A model generated the notes under the pieces. That model saw only the letters and a program-made list of their open reading frames with translations. It did not search any database and was not told where the DNA came from. The position numbers and the translations under genes were made by a program. DNA of 64,000 nt from assembly GCA_902760595.1 (NCBI GenBank), contig CACWHI010000005.1, positions 62,001 through 126,000 of the forward strand, given 5' to 3'. This document shows positions 19,850-28,885 of this stretch, piece after piece (the first letter of the stretch is position 1; each line of letters begins with the position of its first letter). This DNA is from an uncultured Eubacteriales bacterium (lineage in GTDB: Bacteria > Bacillota > Clostridia > Christensenellales > Aristaeellaceae).

Positions 19850-22191
19850 CGCGTTCCTTCCTTGATAAAACGCATCACGCGGTATCCCCCGCGCTCTGGC
19901 ACGACGCGCACCGCGCCGCAAGCCGCGGTCGTGTATACCTCCGTCCCGGCGTCCGCCAGGCGGCGGCGCACCGTGCTGTCCGGCTTTGCCGCTTCCGCGT
20001 TGGCGGAAACGCTGATGATCGCCGTCTTCGGCGATACCTCCGCCAGGAAATCCGGCGTACTGCTGAAGCGGCTGCCGTGGTGCGCTACCTTGAGCACGTC
20101 AGCGCGGGCGTGCACGTAGGGCTCGTAGGTTCCCGTCAGGTCTCCGGTCAGGAGCATCGTCACATCCTCCAGCCGGTACTCCAGGCACAGGCAGTAGTCG
20201 TTCGCGTCCCTGGCGGACCGGACGCCGCCCGGCTCCGGCCACAGCACACGCGCAGCGGTCCTCGGCGTTTCCCAGCCGTCCCCTGCCGACATATGCTCAG
20301 TCACTCCGCAGTATTCCTTCAGCCGCGCCAGCAGCAAAAGCATGTCCTCCGACACCGCCGCGCGCTCCGCGCCTTCGGGGATCACCAGCCTGCCGATGGG
20401 AATGCGGTTGTCCATCAGCGCCTGCGCCCCGAGACAATGGTCCGCGTGCAGGTGCGTCAGGACCAACACATCCGCCCGGCGCCCCGTAGCCAGCAGGTAC
20501 GCGCACAGGTCGCGGCCGTCTTCTCCACAATCGACGACCGTCGTATGGCGGCCGTCCTGGACGACGGCGCAGTCCGCGCTGCCGACATCCAGCTGCAGGT
20601 AGCTGACCCCGCGGTCCATCGTGCACAGGTGCAGCGTGGAACCCGCTGCGAACAGCGCCGCAAGGATCAGCGCGCGCCGCTTTCCTTTCCAGGCGGACGG
20701 CGCGTACGCCGAGCACAGCCAGATGAGCGCTGCCGCCAGCGGATAAAACGGCCATGGGATGGCCGGACAGTTGAGCGACATATAGGGCCACTGGGCGGCC
20801 GCCGCGATCCCGTCCGACATCAGCTGGAGCGCCCATCCCACCGGCCAGGCCAGCCAGCGCGCCGCGTCCATCCAGACCAGGCTCAGTACCTGAACCGCCA
20901 GGCACAGCGGCAGCAGATAAGCGAGCAGCGCGCAGACGACGGGACTGAAAACAAAGCCTGCCACCGAAAAGCAATGAAACGTCTGTACCGACGGCAGCGC
21001 CGTGCCCGCGACCGCCGAGACCGTGGACGCCAGCAGCCCGCCTGCCCGCCGGCCCAGAAAGCGGCTGACCCGCCGGTACACGGGACGGTACAGAAGCACG
21101 ATCCCGCCGGCGGCGGCAAAGGACAGCAGGAACCCGGCGGAGGTGATCTCCAGCGGCGACAGAGCCACGATCAGCATGAAGGCCAGCGCCAGCGCACTCA
21201 GCGGATCGCCGCTGCGCCCCCTGGCCTTCACGAACAGATAGACAAAGGTCAGCACGGAAGCCCGCACCACCGAGGCCCGGAATTCCAGCAGCATCGCGTA
21301 CAGCAGCAGGAACGTGCCGAAAAACCAGAGCTGCTTTTTTCCGGGCATGAGCCTGCGCACGATCAGCCCGATCGCAGCTACGATCAGCGAGATATGCAGT
21401 CCCGATACAGCCAGAACATGCGCGATCCCGAGACGGGCAAAGGCTTCCCGGTCCCGTTCGCTCAGCGCCTGGCGTTCGCCCAGCAGCAGCGCCTTTGGCA
21501 GGGCGGAGCGTTCGCCGAACGCGCTGTCCAGCCGGTCCAGCAGCGCGTATCTCAGGCGGATCAGCGCGGAGCGCAGGCTGCGGGGAGCCTCCTCCAGAAC
21601 GGTATAGTCTCCCCCGTTGTACAGGCCCGCCGACATATGGTTCTGTCTCAGGTACATGCGGAAATCGAAGCCGTAGGGGTTCCGCTGTCCGTCGGGCTCG
21701 TACAGGCGGCCGTACAGGCGCACCCTGCTGCCGGGTTCCGGCAGCAGGTAGCCCTCCTGGACGTACGCCGTCCAGTAAAGCCCGTCCGCCAAGCGCCGTC
21801 CGCCGCTTTCATCCGTCAGTACCACATCGCGGAGATGCACGGACACGTGACGCCCGTTTTCCCGCACGTGCGCCCGCTGCCGGACGATGCCCTCCACCGT
21901 GTACGCGCCGGCAGGCGGCGCGGGTCTTTCGTATACAGAGGCCGCGCGGCCCATGAACAGAAGCAGCGCGGCGAGCGCCGCCGTCATCGCCAGCAGCGTC
22001 CCCTTCGGCCGGGTCCACAGCGCAAGCGGGAGCATCGCCGCCGCAGCCGCCAGCGGAAGCCACGCAAGGCGGCCCGGCAGGGCGAAGCCCAACAGCGTCC
22101 CCGCCGCCGCGGCCAGGGCGCACCATACCAGCGGCCTGCGGACCGGACGCCGGCCCAGGGCGTCAGTCGATCGAGTAAACCTGTCCCACAT
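19846..22191 (-). CDS. comEC: DNA-uptake channel protein ComEC/Rec2
   Basis: 781 aa from ATG 22191. The domain order is typical: an N-terminal membrane/OB region (~1-180), a Competence membrane domain with many hydrophobic helices (HVLAVSGLHISLI and FRASVVRASVLTF are family motifs), and a C-terminal metallo-beta-lactamase domain with HLHADHCLGA near residue 582 and KVAHHGSRFS. ComEC conducts single-stranded DNA across the membrane during transformation. No other com genes are in the window. The start lies inside the end of the upstream MBL gene. Confidence 0.93.
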   Translation of the reverse strand: MWDRFTRSTDALGRRPVRRPLVWCALAAAAGTLLGFALPGRLAWLPLAAAAAMLPLALWTRPKGTLLAMTAALAALLLFMGRAASVYERPAPPAGAYTVEGIVRQRAHVRENGRHVSVHLRDVVLTDESGGRRLADGLYWTAYVQEGYLLPEPGSRVRLYGRLYEPDGQRNPYGFDFRMYLRQNHMSAGLYNGGDYTVLEEAPRSLRSALIRLRYALLDRLDSAFGERSALPKALLLGERQALSERDREAFARLGIAHVLAVSGLHISLIVAAIGLIVRRLMPGKKQLWFFGTFLLLYAMLLEFRASVVRASVLTFVYLFVKARGRSGDPLSALALAFMLIVALSPLEITSAGFLLSFAAAGGIVLLYRPVYRRVSRFLGRRAGGLLASTVSAVAGTALPSVQTFHCFSVAGFVFSPVVCALLAYLLPLCLAVQVLSLVWMDAARWLAWPVGWALQLMSDGIAAAAQWPYMSLNCPAIPWPFYPLAAALIWLCSAYAPSAWKGKRRALILAALFAAGSTLHLCTMDRGVSYLQLDVGSADCAVVQDGRHTTVVDCGEDGRDLCAYLLATGRRADVLVLTHLHADHCLGAQALMDNRIPIGRLVIPEGAERAAVSEDMLLLLARLKEYCGVTEHMSAGDGWETPRTAARVLWPEPGGVRSARDANDYCLCLEYRLEDVTMLLTGDLTGTYEPYVHARADVLKVAHHGSRFSSTPDFLAEVSPKTAIISVSANAEAAKPDSTVRRRLADAGTEVYTTAACGAVRVVPERGGYRVMRFIKEGTR

Positions 22192-22963
22192 GGTCCCGCC
22201 AGGCCATATACAGGCTGATATCCTCATCGGGGGTGATCCCTTCGCGCGAGAGCACGCTCAGCGAGGTCTCCATCGCCAGCTCCGGGGTATTGTTTTCCCC
22301 GCTCAGGTGGCCGAGGACGACATGGCGCACGTCCCGTTCGGTCAGCGCGCAGATGCCCCGGGCGCAGTCCTCGTTGCTCAGGTGGCCGTGCCTGCCCAGG
22401 ATGCGCTGCTTCAGCGCGCTGGTGTAATGCGGGTTGTTCCTGAGCATGTCCGGATCATGGTTGCTCTCGAACAGCACCATGTCCGCGCCGCGCAGCGTCT
22501 CCAGCACCTCCTTGCGCACATAGCCCATATCCGTCGCGGTCGCCACGCTGCGCGCGCCGGCGTAGACGCGGAACCCGACGGGGTCGTTGGCGTCGTGCGG
22601 GATGGCGAACGGATGCACGGCCAGGCCTTCGATATAAAAGTCGCGTCCCGTATCGAACGTGCGGTTCATGCCTGCGGGGATCTGCCCCACCTGCCGCGTC
22701 ATACCGCGCCAGGTGCCCTCGTTCGCGTAGATGGGCAGATGAAAGCGCCGGCTCAGGATGCCCGCGCCCTTCACGTGGTCCGAGTGCTCGTGCGTGATCA
22801 CGATGCCGCTCAGTGTTTCCGGCAGCACGCCGATCTGGGCAAGCGCGTCCATGATCTGCTTGCCGGAAAGACCGGCATCGATCAGGATACCGGTCTTTCC
22901 GTCGCTCACATAGGTGCAGTTGCCGCTGGACCCGCTGTACAGCGGGCAAAACGTCATGCCCAC
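22163..22963 (-). CDS. MBL-fold metallohydrolase, WalJ/YycJ (VicX) family
   Basis: 266 aa. The opening FCPLYSGSSGNCTYVSDG and the metal motif THEHSDH are characteristic of the YycJ/WalJ group, whose B. subtilis member is a 5'-to-3' exonuclease linked to DNA repair. Other ligands are visible in IPHDANDPVGF, FESNHD and VLGHLSGENN. GTG 22963 is taken as start; ATG 22957 two codons in is an alternative. The usual walRK genes are not beside it. Here it lies between mrp and comEC in a tight operon. Confidence 0.88.
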   Translation of the reverse strand: MGMTFCPLYSGSSGNCTYVSDGKTGILIDAGLSGKQIMDALAQIGVLPETLSGIVITHEHSDHVKGAGILSRRFHLPIYANEGTWRGMTRQVGQIPAGMNRTFDTGRDFYIEGLAVHPFAIPHDANDPVGFRVYAGARSVATATDMGYVRKEVLETLRGADMVLFESNHDPDMLRNNPHYTSALKQRILGRHGHLSNEDCARGICALTERDVRHVVLGHLSGENNTPELAMETSLSVLSREGITPDEDISLYMAWRDHVGQVYSID

Positions 22964-22967
22964 CGCG

Positions 22968-23786
22968 TCAGCCCATGACCGCCTTCAAGGCGGCGTCCAG
23001 CCAATCGCCCTCGTACAGTTCGATCAGGCCTGCGTCACAGGCCGCCGCCAGCTTGGGGTTGATCGGGATGCGTCCCAGGACGGGCAGGCTGTACCTGGCC
23101 GCAACCTCAGCCACATGGCTCTGGCCGAAGACCTCGATGTGCCTGCCGCAGTCGGGGCACACGGCGTAGCTCATATTTTCCACCAGACCCAGGACCGGAA
23201 TGTTCATCATGCCAGCCATGTTCACGGCCTTTTCCACGATCATGGACACCAGCTCCTGCGGGGAGGTGACCACGATGATGCCGGTCACCGGGATGCTCTG
23301 GAACACCGTCAGCGGCACGTCGCCCGTTCCGGGAGGCATATCGATGAACATCACGTCGTTGCGGCCCCAGTCCACATCCGTCCAGAACTGCTTGACCGTC
23401 CCGGCGATCACAGGGCCGCGCCAGACGACCGGAGAAGTCTCGTCCTCCAGCAGGTTGTTCAGAGACATCGTCTTAATGCCCGTCTTGCTCATCAGCGGCA
23501 GGATCGACGTATCGGTGCCCATCGCCTTGTCGTGGATGCCGAACATTTTCGGCACGGAGGGGCCGGTGACGTCCGCGTCCAGGATCGCCGTCTGGAAGCC
23601 CGCGCGCTGCGCGTTCACCGCCATCAGGCCGGTCACCAGGGACTTGCCTACGCCGCCCTTACCGCTAACCACGGCGACCACCTTGTCAAAGGAAGCGCCC
23701 GCGTGGGGCTGCGCCAGCAGGGACTTGGGATCCCGATCCGCGCAGGACTGGGAGCAGGAAGAGCAATCATGATTGCATTCGCTCAT
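22968..23786 (-). CDS. mrp: Mrp/NBP35-type iron-sulfur carrier P-loop ATPase
   Basis: 272 aa. It binds and transfers [4Fe-4S] clusters to apoproteins. The deviant Walker A is VSGKGGVGKS, with DADVTGPS and DMPPGTGD further on, and the C-terminal cluster ligands are CPDC. It also carries four N-terminal cysteines (positions 4, 8, 11 and 15), the NBP35-style N-terminal ferredoxin-like site lacking in short Mrp proteins. It heads a five-gene operon. The only cluster-assembly genes in the window are the minimal pair at 33.6 kb. Confidence 0.93.
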   Translation of the reverse strand: MSECNHDCSSCSQSCADRDPKSLLAQPHAGASFDKVVAVVSGKGGVGKSLVTGLMAVNAQRAGFQTAILDADVTGPSVPKMFGIHDKAMGTDTSILPLMSKTGIKTMSLNNLLEDETSPVVWRGPVIAGTVKQFWTDVDWGRNDVMFIDMPPGTGDVPLTVFQSIPVTGIIVVTSPQELVSMIVEKAVNMAGMMNIPVLGLVENMSYAVCPDCGRHIEVFGQSHVAEVAARYSLPVLGRIPINPKLAAACDAGLIELYEGDWLDAALKAVMG

Positions 23787-23848
23787 AGTTCAACCCTCAT
23801 TTTCTGTGATACGGCGGCTTATTGCGGTTTCCCGCTGCCGCCGCTGCT

Positions 23849-23877
23849 ATTCTATCCCCAAAAGCATAAAAAGACAA
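23849..23877 (-). promoter_or_regulatory. Promoter of the mrp operon
   Basis: Minus-strand TTGTCT (23872-23877), 17-bp spacer, TAGAAT (23849-23854), about 60 bp ahead of the mrp ATG. Confidence 0.65.
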
Positions 23878-23912
23878 GGGCAAAATCCAAGTACGCCGCT
23901 TGCCACCGTGTG

Positions 23913-24392
23913 TCAGCCTTCCGCGCGAACCTGGAATTCGAGCACCGTCTCTTCGTCGTTCATGTGATGGACGGCCGGTCCAAACGGCATGGTCACCCCC
24001 GTCCACAGCGCTTTGGCGGCGGTATTCTTTTCATTGTATTTGATTTCCCAGCGCCCCGCGTACGTGGACAGGATCAGCCGCGCGGCGTCCCGGGCGAGGT
24101 GTCTCCCGCGGTACGCAGGAAAAACGGTGAACTCTGCCAGCGTATAGTCATGCGCATGGCCGATATAGGAATACGGATTGATCATCGCGAAGCCGACCAT
24201 GCAGCCGTCATTGTAAATGAAGAAAGCCTTCCTGTCCGGATCGGTGAAGTACTCCTCGAAATGTCCGTAATGGAAGTTACCGTTCTCATCCATCGGATCA
24301 TCGTAATACCGCGTCATTTCATACAGGTATTTCTGGTTGATGTTCCACAGGAGATCACGGCCCTCCTGCCGGACAGCCTGCAATCTGATCAT
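23913..24392 (-). CDS. GNAT-family N-acetyltransferase
   Basis: 159 aa single-domain acyl-CoA-dependent transferase. The acetyl-CoA P-loop motif is visible as VFPAYRGRHLARDAARLI, followed by KYNEKNTAAKALW near the C-terminus. Substrate is unknown. ATG 24392 is preferred over GTG 24401 because GGGAG abuts the latter. It lies alone between the mrp promoter and divergent galM. Confidence 0.85.
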   Translation of the reverse strand: MIRLQAVRQEGRDLLWNINQKYLYEMTRYYDDPMDENGNFHYGHFEEYFTDPDRKAFFIYNDGCMVGFAMINPYSYIGHAHDYTLAEFTVFPAYRGRHLARDAARLILSTYAGRWEIKYNEKNTAAKALWTGVTMPFGPAVHHMNDEETVLEFQVRAEG

Positions 24393-24448
24393 CGCATACA
24401 CTCCCTGACAAAATATTGCCCTGCGGGCGGTTTCAACGCATGGCGGTC

Positions 24449-24477
24449 TTTACCTTTTCAGCAACTTCTGGTACAAT
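24449..24477 (+). promoter_or_regulatory. Promoter of galM
   Basis: TTTACC (24449-24454), 17-bp spacer, TACAAT (24472-24477), about 30 bp before the galM ATG. Confidence 0.6.
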
Positions 24478-24508
24478 AGGGGCCACGAGAAAAAGGAGGT
24501 CGATGACT

Positions 24509-25558
24509 ATGAGCATTTCCAGCAGACCCTTCGGCAAAGACGGCAGCGGCCGCGAAATGACCCTCTACACCATGACGAACGCTTCCGGCGCGTCCGTATC
24601 CGTGACCGATTTCGGCGCGCACATCGTCAGCATCCGCGTGCCCGACCGGAACGGAAGGCTGGCGGACGTCTGCCTCGGCTTCGACGAGCTCACGCCCTAC
24701 CTCACGTCCCACGGCAGCATCGGCGCGACGGTAGGCCGCTTCGCCAACCGGATCGGCAAAGCCCAGTTCACCCTGAACGGCCAGACCTATCAGCTTCCCG
24801 CCAACGACGGGCGGAACTGCCTGCACGGCGGGATCGAGAACTTCCAGTTCAAGTGGTTCAAGGCAGAGACCCTCGAAAGCGACGGCGAGGACGCGGTGCT
24901 GTTCACCTACGTCTCGCACGACGGCGAGGAAGGCTTCCCCGGCAAGATGCGCGTGCAGGTCACCATGGCCTTTGACAGCACGAACGCCCTGACCATCCGC
25001 TATCTTGCCCAGTGCGACCGGGATACCATCGTCAACCTGACGAACCATTCCTATTTCAACCTGGCCGGCCAGGGCGACATCCTGGACCAGGTGATCACCG
25101 TGCATTCCGCCGTCACCACCGAAACGGACGACGAGCTGATCCCGACCGGCAGGCTGATCGACGTGAGCGGCACCGCGCTGGACCTCACCAGGGGCGGCAC
25201 TGTGCGCGCCGGCCTGGCGAAGCGCGGTGAATGCCACCCCATCGACAACGCCAATGGCTATGACCTGAACTACTGCGTGCCCGGCGAGGGCCTGCGCGAG
25301 ATGGCCACAGCCGCGGATCCCGCCTCCGGCCGCGTCATGACCGTGATGAGCACCGAGCCCGGCGTGCAGTTCTACTCCGGCCAGGGCCTGCACCAGAAGG
25401 GCCACGGCGGCGTACAGTACGCGCCCTATTACGGCTTCGCCCTCGAGACCCAGCACTATCCGGACAGCCCGAACCATCCCGAATTCCCCACCACCACGCT
25501 GAAGGCCGGCGAGACCTTCCGGTCCGTAACTCAATACATCTTCTCAATCAAGGAATAA
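24509..25558 (+). CDS. galM: Aldose 1-epimerase (galactose mutarotase)
   Basis: 349 aa. It interconverts alpha and beta anomers of galactose, glucose and related sugars. Family motifs are VTDFGAHIVSIRVPDRNG, VGRFANRIGKA, NLTNHSYFNLAG with the catalytic His, and ALETQHYPDSPNHPEFP with the catalytic Glu. ATG 24509 is chosen since AAGGAGGT ends 8 nt upstream; the ATG at 24503 is too close. It is monocistronic by appearance, with no gal operon nearby. Cytosolic, no signal peptide. Confidence 0.95.
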   Translation: MSISSRPFGKDGSGREMTLYTMTNASGASVSVTDFGAHIVSIRVPDRNGRLADVCLGFDELTPYLTSHGSIGATVGRFANRIGKAQFTLNGQTYQLPANDGRNCLHGGIENFQFKWFKAETLESDGEDAVLFTYVSHDGEEGFPGKMRVQVTMAFDSTNALTIRYLAQCDRDTIVNLTNHSYFNLAGQGDILDQVITVHSAVTTETDDELIPTGRLIDVSGTALDLTRGGTVRAGLAKRGECHPIDNANGYDLNYCVPGEGLREMATAADPASGRVMTVMSTEPGVQFYSGQGLHQKGHGGVQYAPYYGFALETQHYPDSPNHPEFPTTTLKAGETFRSVTQYIFSIKE

Positions 25559-25573
25559 GAAACGATAAGGAAG

Positions 25574-25597
25574 GAAATCGCGCCTCCGCGCGATTTC
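25574..25597. terminator. Hairpin between convergent galM and MATE genes
   Basis: A perfect 10-bp stem (GAAATCGCGC, 25574-25583, with 25588-25597) with a CTCC loop. There is no clean T-run on the plus side; on the minus side it reads into TTTCCTTCCTT. A weak bidirectional terminator is likely. Confidence 0.45.
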
Positions 25598-25626
25598 AGC
25601 CGCAGTATCTCACGAAAGCGGGCGGG

Positions 25627-27015
25627 TCAGGTGCCCCGCCCCTGCATGACCGCGCCATCCTCCTTCACCCTTTTCCGATATACCGTCCGGATCATCGTCG
25701 TGAACGCCGCCAGCCCGCCCAGGGCGTTGGAGATCGGCTCGGCCCAGAACACGCCGTCCACTCCGAGCCCCAGGGCGGGCAGCAGCAGCGTCAGCGGCGT
25801 CACGATGACCACCTTGCGCAGCAGAGAGAAGAAGATCGCGTGCCTGGCATCCCCCAGCGCCTGGAAGGTGGACTGGGCCGACGTCTGGAAGGCCTGGAAG
25901 AAGAAGCCGAAGAAGTACAGCCTGAGCGCGTGTGGCGTGATCGCCCGTAGCGCGGCGTCGGAGGTGAAGAGTCCCGTCAGCGCCGGCGCCTGCCACAGCA
26001 CGGCGATCCAGGCGGCGCAGGTATAGCCGACGGCGGCAAAGGTCATGAAGCGGATGCCCTCGCGCACGCGGTCGTGCTTTCCCGCGCCGTAATTGTATCC
26101 CAGCACCGGCTGCGCGCCGCTGGTGACGCCGGTCACAGGCATGGACAGCACCTCGCGCACCGAATTGACCACCGTCATGGCGCCGACGTACAGGTCTCCG
26201 CCGTAATTGCGCAGCGTCGCGTTCGCCGCGATCTGCACCAGGGAATTGGTCGCCTTCATGATAAAGCCGACGACGCCGAGGGACAGGATGTCCCTGAGCA
26301 TTCTCGGTTCCACGCGCATGTGCTCCCGGCGCAGGGGCAGCGCCGCGCGCCTGCCGGTCAGGAAGCGCGCCACCCACAGGCAGGATATCACCTGACTGAT
26401 CACGGTAGCGACCGCCACCCCTCGGATGCCCCAGTGAAGCACGAACAGGAAGACCGGATCCAGCACCAGGTTGATGGCCGCGCCGAGAACGGTGGTGCCC
26501 ATTCCGACCCGCGGATAGCCCTGGGCGTTGATAAAGCCGTTCATCCCGGTGGCGATCATCGTGAACGGCGTGCCCAGCAGATAGATCTTCATGTATTCGT
26601 CCGCGTACGGGTAGGAAGCCTCGCTGGCGCCGAACAGCATCAGCATCGGGCGGCGGAGCGCCATGAACAGCGCCATGATCACCAGGCCGGTGCCCAGCAG
26701 CAGCGTAAAGGTGCAGCCCTGCAGCAGGCTGGCCCGGTCATCCCGTCCCTGCCCCCGCGCGATAGCGAACAGCGGCGCGCCGCCCTGCCCGTACAGGCTG
26801 GTGAACGCGCCGATCAGCGCGATGATCGGGAACGCGACGCCGATGCCGATCAGGGCCATGCTGTCCTGCTCGGACAGGTGGCCCAGGTAGATGCGGTCCA
26901 CGATCGTATAGGTGACCTGGACGATCTCCGCCAGCGTCAGCGGCAACGCCTGCGCCAGGATCCTCCGCCAGACCCTGCCCTCCGCGAAATTGCCCGCGTC
27001 CGCCGTATCGCGCAT
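25627..27015 (-). CDS. MATE-family multidrug/cation antiporter
   Basis: 462 aa with about twelve hydrophobic segments in two bundles, the MATE fold (MatE domain twice). The first bundle begins LPLTLAEIVQVTYTIVDRIYLGHL and the second near SLGVVGFIMKATNSLVQ. These proteins export organic cations or metabolites using Na+ or H+. Substrate unknown. Promoter 27093-27121 precedes it. A second MatE-domain protein at 58.6-60.4 kb differs by carrying an extra ATPase domain. Confidence 0.92.
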   Translation of the reverse strand: MRDTADAGNFAEGRVWRRILAQALPLTLAEIVQVTYTIVDRIYLGHLSEQDSMALIGIGVAFPIIALIGAFTSLYGQGGAPLFAIARGQGRDDRASLLQGCTFTLLLGTGLVIMALFMALRRPMLMLFGASEASYPYADEYMKIYLLGTPFTMIATGMNGFINAQGYPRVGMGTTVLGAAINLVLDPVFLFVLHWGIRGVAVATVISQVISCLWVARFLTGRRAALPLRREHMRVEPRMLRDILSLGVVGFIMKATNSLVQIAANATLRNYGGDLYVGAMTVVNSVREVLSMPVTGVTSGAQPVLGYNYGAGKHDRVREGIRFMTFAAVGYTCAAWIAVLWQAPALTGLFTSDAALRAITPHALRLYFFGFFFQAFQTSAQSTFQALGDARHAIFFSLLRKVVIVTPLTLLLPALGLGVDGVFWAEPISNALGGLAAFTTMIRTVYRKRVKEDGAVMQGRGT

Positions 27016-27092
27016 CCTTCCTCACCTCAAACCGATCGTTCCTGCGCCTGGCCGGACTCCGGTTTCCCGGCGGCAGGCTTCGCCGATTCCGT

Positions 27093-27121
27093 ATTATATC
27101 TGAAACTTTCACGCGACACAA
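27093..27121 (-). promoter_or_regulatory. Promoter of the MATE gene
   Basis: Minus-strand TTGTGT (27116-27121), 17-bp spacer, perfect TATAAT (27093-27098). Confidence 0.7.
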
Positions 27122-27142
27122 CCCGGATTTTCTGGAGGGCAT

Positions 27143-27179
27143 CAAAAAGGGACTGTTCACTGTGATGTGCAACAGCCCC
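27143..27179 (-). terminator. Terminator of the cadherin-like gene; repeat-family hairpin
   Basis: On the minus strand GGGGCTGTTGCAC pairs with GTGAACAGTCCC (27167-27179 with 27149-27160) and runs into TTTTTG. Three related hairpins occur at 35343, 55850 and 63168. Confidence 0.8.
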
Positions 27180-27205
27180 AGATACGGTAAGTACGCGGAT
27201 GCGCC

Positions 27206-27958
27206 TCAGTAATCCGGCGCGTACGGCAGTACGGCCACGATCTCATCCTCGATGTAGATGAAGCGGAACAGGCCGCCGATCGAAATGTTGTTCATGAAGT
27301 CGCTGATATTGTACGCCCGCTGCGGCGAGGCCATGGAGCCGTAGTAGAACGCGCAGCTGTCCGTGCAGGCGTAGCGGTAGTGGTCGACCGTCTTGTTGAC
27401 GAAGGTGGACAGATTGCCGTCCGCGTAGGTGACGGTGCCCAGGTCTGCGTCGATATACCATTTGCCGCTTTTCTGGTAAATGTTCTCGATGTATCCCGCC
27501 GAGACGCGCGTCCGGCGGTCGCTGGGGCGGCGCTGCAGGAACACCGTATAAGCGGTGCGTGCGCCGGAGCTGCCGATCACCTCGATCAGCACCTGCTGCG
27601 GATTGTCCGACATCCGGATATAGCTTGACGCGGCTCCGCTGCGCACGATGGCGCCGTTCACGTAGATCGTGGCGTAGGGATCCGCCGCCACCGGGGTAAA
27701 CTGCACCCGGCTGACCCAGCTGGCGACCGTCAGCAGATAGGTGGTCACCGACGGGCTGAAATACTCCGGCAGCATCTTGCCCGTATTGGGGCAGTTGTGC
27801 GTCAGGGAGATCAGCTGCGGACCGCCGTATACCGTTTCCGGCTGAACAGTTTCGCCCCAGTAGTAATCCCCCACGTCCAGCTCTTCATCCGCGACGGCGC
27901 AGGGGACGAATGCCGCAAAGATCAATGAGACAGCCAGCAACAGGGACAGCTTCTTCAT
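27206..27958 (-). CDS. Secreted protein with cadherin-like beta-sandwich domain
   Basis: 250 aa. MKKLSLLLAVSLIFAAFVPC is a signal peptide (possibly cleaved after the Cys-Ala region). Residues ~55-150 show the cadherin-like beta-sandwich pattern of repeated strands around YLLTVASWVSRVQFTPVA and ending in TAYTVFLQRR. The last ~90 residues are not recognised. ATG 27958 is chosen for its GGAGG at 12 bp; the frame runs on to 28033 without a ribosome site. These domains are common in secreted clostridial envelope proteins. Function unknown. Confidence 0.75.
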   Translation of the reverse strand: MKKLSLLLAVSLIFAAFVPCAVADEELDVGDYYWGETVQPETVYGGPQLISLTHNCPNTGKMLPEYFSPSVTTYLLTVASWVSRVQFTPVAADPYATIYVNGAIVRSGAASSYIRMSDNPQQVLIEVIGSSGARTAYTVFLQRRPSDRRTRVSAGYIENIYQKSGKWYIDADLGTVTYADGNLSTFVNKTVDHYRYACTDSCAFYYGSMASPQRAYNISDFMNNISIGGLFRFIYIEDEIVAVLPYAPDY

Positions 27959-28077
27959 CGCGATACCTCCAGTACGATCGAGCCGTACATTATTATAACG
28001 CGCCTCCCCCGCTTTTTTATCCCGATTTAACAATAATTTTGTGTTTTTTAATGCTTTTGTTACATTTTGGAGCGATC

Positions 28078-28740
28078 ATGAGCAAGATCCGGTATGACTT
28101 ACTGATGGAACAGGAGATCGCGCGGCTGCGGCAGCGCGGGGAGCGTCCCAGCCTGCTGCTGCACGTGTGCTGCGCGCCGTGCTCCACCGCCTGTCTCGAA
28201 AAGCTGACCGACGCCTTCCAGGTCACCTGTTTTTACTATAACCCGAATATCGAGCCCGAAGCGGAGTTTGAGCGCCGGTTTGCCGAGCTCGAGCGCCTGA
28301 CCCGGGAGATGCCGCTGCCCGGCCTTCCCCGGGTGATCAGGGGCGCCTACGAGCATCAGCGCTTCACGGAGATGGCCCGGGGACTCGAGGACCTGCCGGA
28401 GGGCGGAGAGCGCTGCGCCCGCTGCTATCGCCTGCGTCTTGAGGAAACGGCGACCGCCGCGCGGGACGGCGGATACGATTACTTCACCACCACCCTGTCC
28501 GTGAGCCCCTACAAGAACGCCGAAAAGCTGAATACCATCGGCGCGGAGCTGGCGGAGCGGTACGGCGTGCCTTACCTGTTTTCCGACTTCAAGAAGCACG
28601 ACGGGTATCTGCGCTCCATCCGCCTGAGCGCGGAATACAGCCTGTACCGCCAGGATTACTGCGGCTGCGTCTACTCCAAAGCGCAGGCGGAGCGCCGCAG
28701 GCAGGCCGCCGAAGCCTCCGAAAAAGAGAAGAACATATAA
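28078..28740 (+). CDS. queH: Epoxyqueuosine reductase QueH
   Basis: 220 aa iron-sulfur enzyme of the QueH (DUF208) family, which reduces epoxyqueuosine to queuosine in tRNA without cobalamin. Its cysteine motifs are complete: HVCCAPCS near residue 30, CARCYRLRL, and CGCVYSK near the end; TLSVSPYKNAEKLN is also conserved. GGAG at 28069-28072 sets ATG 28078 as the start, far downstream of the first in-frame Met. With tgt at the start of the window it implies queuosine modification in this organism. Confidence 0.95.
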   Translation: MSKIRYDLLMEQEIARLRQRGERPSLLLHVCCAPCSTACLEKLTDAFQVTCFYYNPNIEPEAEFERRFAELERLTREMPLPGLPRVIRGAYEHQRFTEMARGLEDLPEGGERCARCYRLRLEETATAARDGGYDYFTTTLSVSPYKNAEKLNTIGAELAERYGVPYLFSDFKKHDGYLRSIRLSAEYSLYRQDYCGCVYSKAQAERRRQAAEASEKEKNI

Positions 28741-28765
28741 TTGATGTAAAATTCGCGGCCCACAG

Positions 28766-28794
28766 TTGTCTGCGCCGAAAAAGTATGCTATAAT
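28766..28794 (+). promoter_or_regulatory. Promoter of the CotH/DUF4956/VTC operon
   Basis: TTGTCT (28766-28771), 17-bp spacer, perfect TATAAT (28789-28794). The ~85-nt leader that follows is GC-rich and can fold (AGGAC...GTCCT inside CGCGCC...GGCGCG). Confidence 0.75.
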
Positions 28795-28885
28795 GCAATC
28801 CGTCGCGCCGCCGAAGGCAGGACGGTCTGTCCTCCGCGGCCAGGCGCGGGTATGATTGACTGTGAAAGAAACGGGAGTTCACTGA